From positions 1 through 38,546 of IMG/VR virus record IMGVR_UViG_3300044612_003464: a stretch of DNA of 38,546 nt. One strand, given 5' to 3'. The position numbers and the translations under genes are program-made. Source of the stretch: a virus. The notes under the pieces were generated by a model, which was not told where the DNA came from, did no database searches, and saw only the letters and a program-made list of their open reading frames with translations. Within the stretch, counting starts at the first letter, position 1, and every line of letters begins with the position of its first letter. This document shows positions 38,338-38,546 of this stretch, in pieces.

Positions 38338-38546
38338 GTGCCGAAGAAATCCAACTACGGCGGCGTATGGCCGCTCAAGCCAAGACTCGAGCGTCCGCAC
38401 CCGTACGGTGTCCAATGGCGCGAAACGATCTGGGACCCCACCGCCAACCATGGCGTAGGCGCCCAAGTTGAAAAGACCAAGACCGAGTTCTTCGACACGA
38501 TCGAGAAGCGCGACGCGCGCGCCGCGGTCATCCGTCGCGATCGCAA
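38338..38546 (+). CDS. int: Tyrosine integrase, N-terminal part (continues at 1-1166)
   Basis: The upstream in-frame stop is TGA at 38305 and no ATG occurs in the segment, so GTG 38338 is the start (MPKKSNYGGVWPLKPRLERP when read with Met). The residues HPYGVQWRETIWDP and KTKTEFFDTIEKRDARAAVI are the beginning of the N-terminal domain and continue in frame into position 3 of the window. A weak CGGGAG purine run lies upstream. Circular joining gives one 415-residue protein; there is no frame disturbance at the join. Confidence 0.9.
   Translation, partial: MPKKSNYGGVWPLKPRLERPHPYGVQWRETIWDPTANHGVGAQVEKTKTEFFDTIEKRDARAAVIRRDR
38420..38546. repeat. Terminal direct repeat (right copy)
   Basis: Identical to bases 1-127. 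See the left copy for interpretation. The non-redundant genome is 38,419 bases. Confidence 0.95.

Noticed and set aside
38083-38466. Minus-strand frame ending in an ATGA overlap with the early operon's first gene
   Set aside because: The N-terminal part is antisense to the integrase start, the middle runs through the GGTTGAC repeats, no start has a good ribosome site, and the composition is unconvincing. A short gene from an internal start remains possible.
1-38546. CRISPR arrays, insertion sequences, rRNA
   Set aside because: No regularly spaced repeats, transposase motifs with terminal inverted repeats, or rRNA-like sequences were seen.

Overview
The window is one complete temperate phage genome in circular form. 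Bases 1-127 and 38420-38546 are identical, so the contig closes into a circle of 38,419 bp, and the tyrosine integrase gene runs across the join (38338 to the end, continued at 1-1166). The gene set is that of a tailed phage (Caudoviricetes): lambda gpA-type large terminase, lambda-type portal, S49 head protease, capsid, short tape measure, a secreted pectin-lyase-fold protein, holin and lysis-type membrane proteins, primase/helicase and integrase. The sequence is GC-rich. No host gene is present; a Verrucomicrobiota (Opitutaceae-like) host is my guess from general resemblance of the small virion proteins and start regions, not something the sequence proves.

Layout (circular): almost everything is read on the minus strand. 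Early/replication block, 38086 down to 29388: a zinc-ribbon protein, a 45-residue membrane peptide, an unknown 258-residue protein, a ParB-like protein, two small proteins, a DndC-like sulfurtransferase, a methyltransferase/integron-integrase chimera, an archaeo-eukaryotic-type primase and an AAA+ helicase, ending in a clear intrinsic terminator at 29343-29373. Next is a 498-bp gene-free region (28890-29387), the natural place for a cos/packaging site. Packaging and head block, 28889 to 14361: terminase small and large subunits, portal, S49 protease, a run of minor virion proteins including a paralogous pair, scaffold candidate, capsid candidate and connector proteins. Tail block, 14304 to 7661. 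Then two secreted proteins (7664 to 3413), the holin/lysis genes (3416 to 2414), and a small control region (2487 to 1093) with a ribbon-helix-helix regulator read divergently from three small genes, the last of which converges on the integrase.

How it works together: integrase plus the HTH/RHH proteins form the likely lysogeny switch. A cluster of GGTTGAC repeats lies between the divergent integrase and early operon. Primase and helicase copy the genome, and terminase packages it. The middle of the early operon (32406-36652) is the most unusual part: a DndC-like PAPS-reductase-fold enzyme without other Dnd genes, a ParB-like CTP-fold protein without ParA, and a protein joining the first 60 residues of a DNA cytosine methyltransferase to a complete integron-integrase catalytic domain.

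At the regulatory level, many late genes lack a purine-rich Shine-Dalgarno sequence and instead have a pyrimidine-rich tract running into the start codon, whereas several early genes have normal Shine-Dalgarno sites. A TTTGACACC motif recurs upstream of module-leading late genes. Hairpins with U-tracts sit directly before three late start codons. No endolysin could be recognised.
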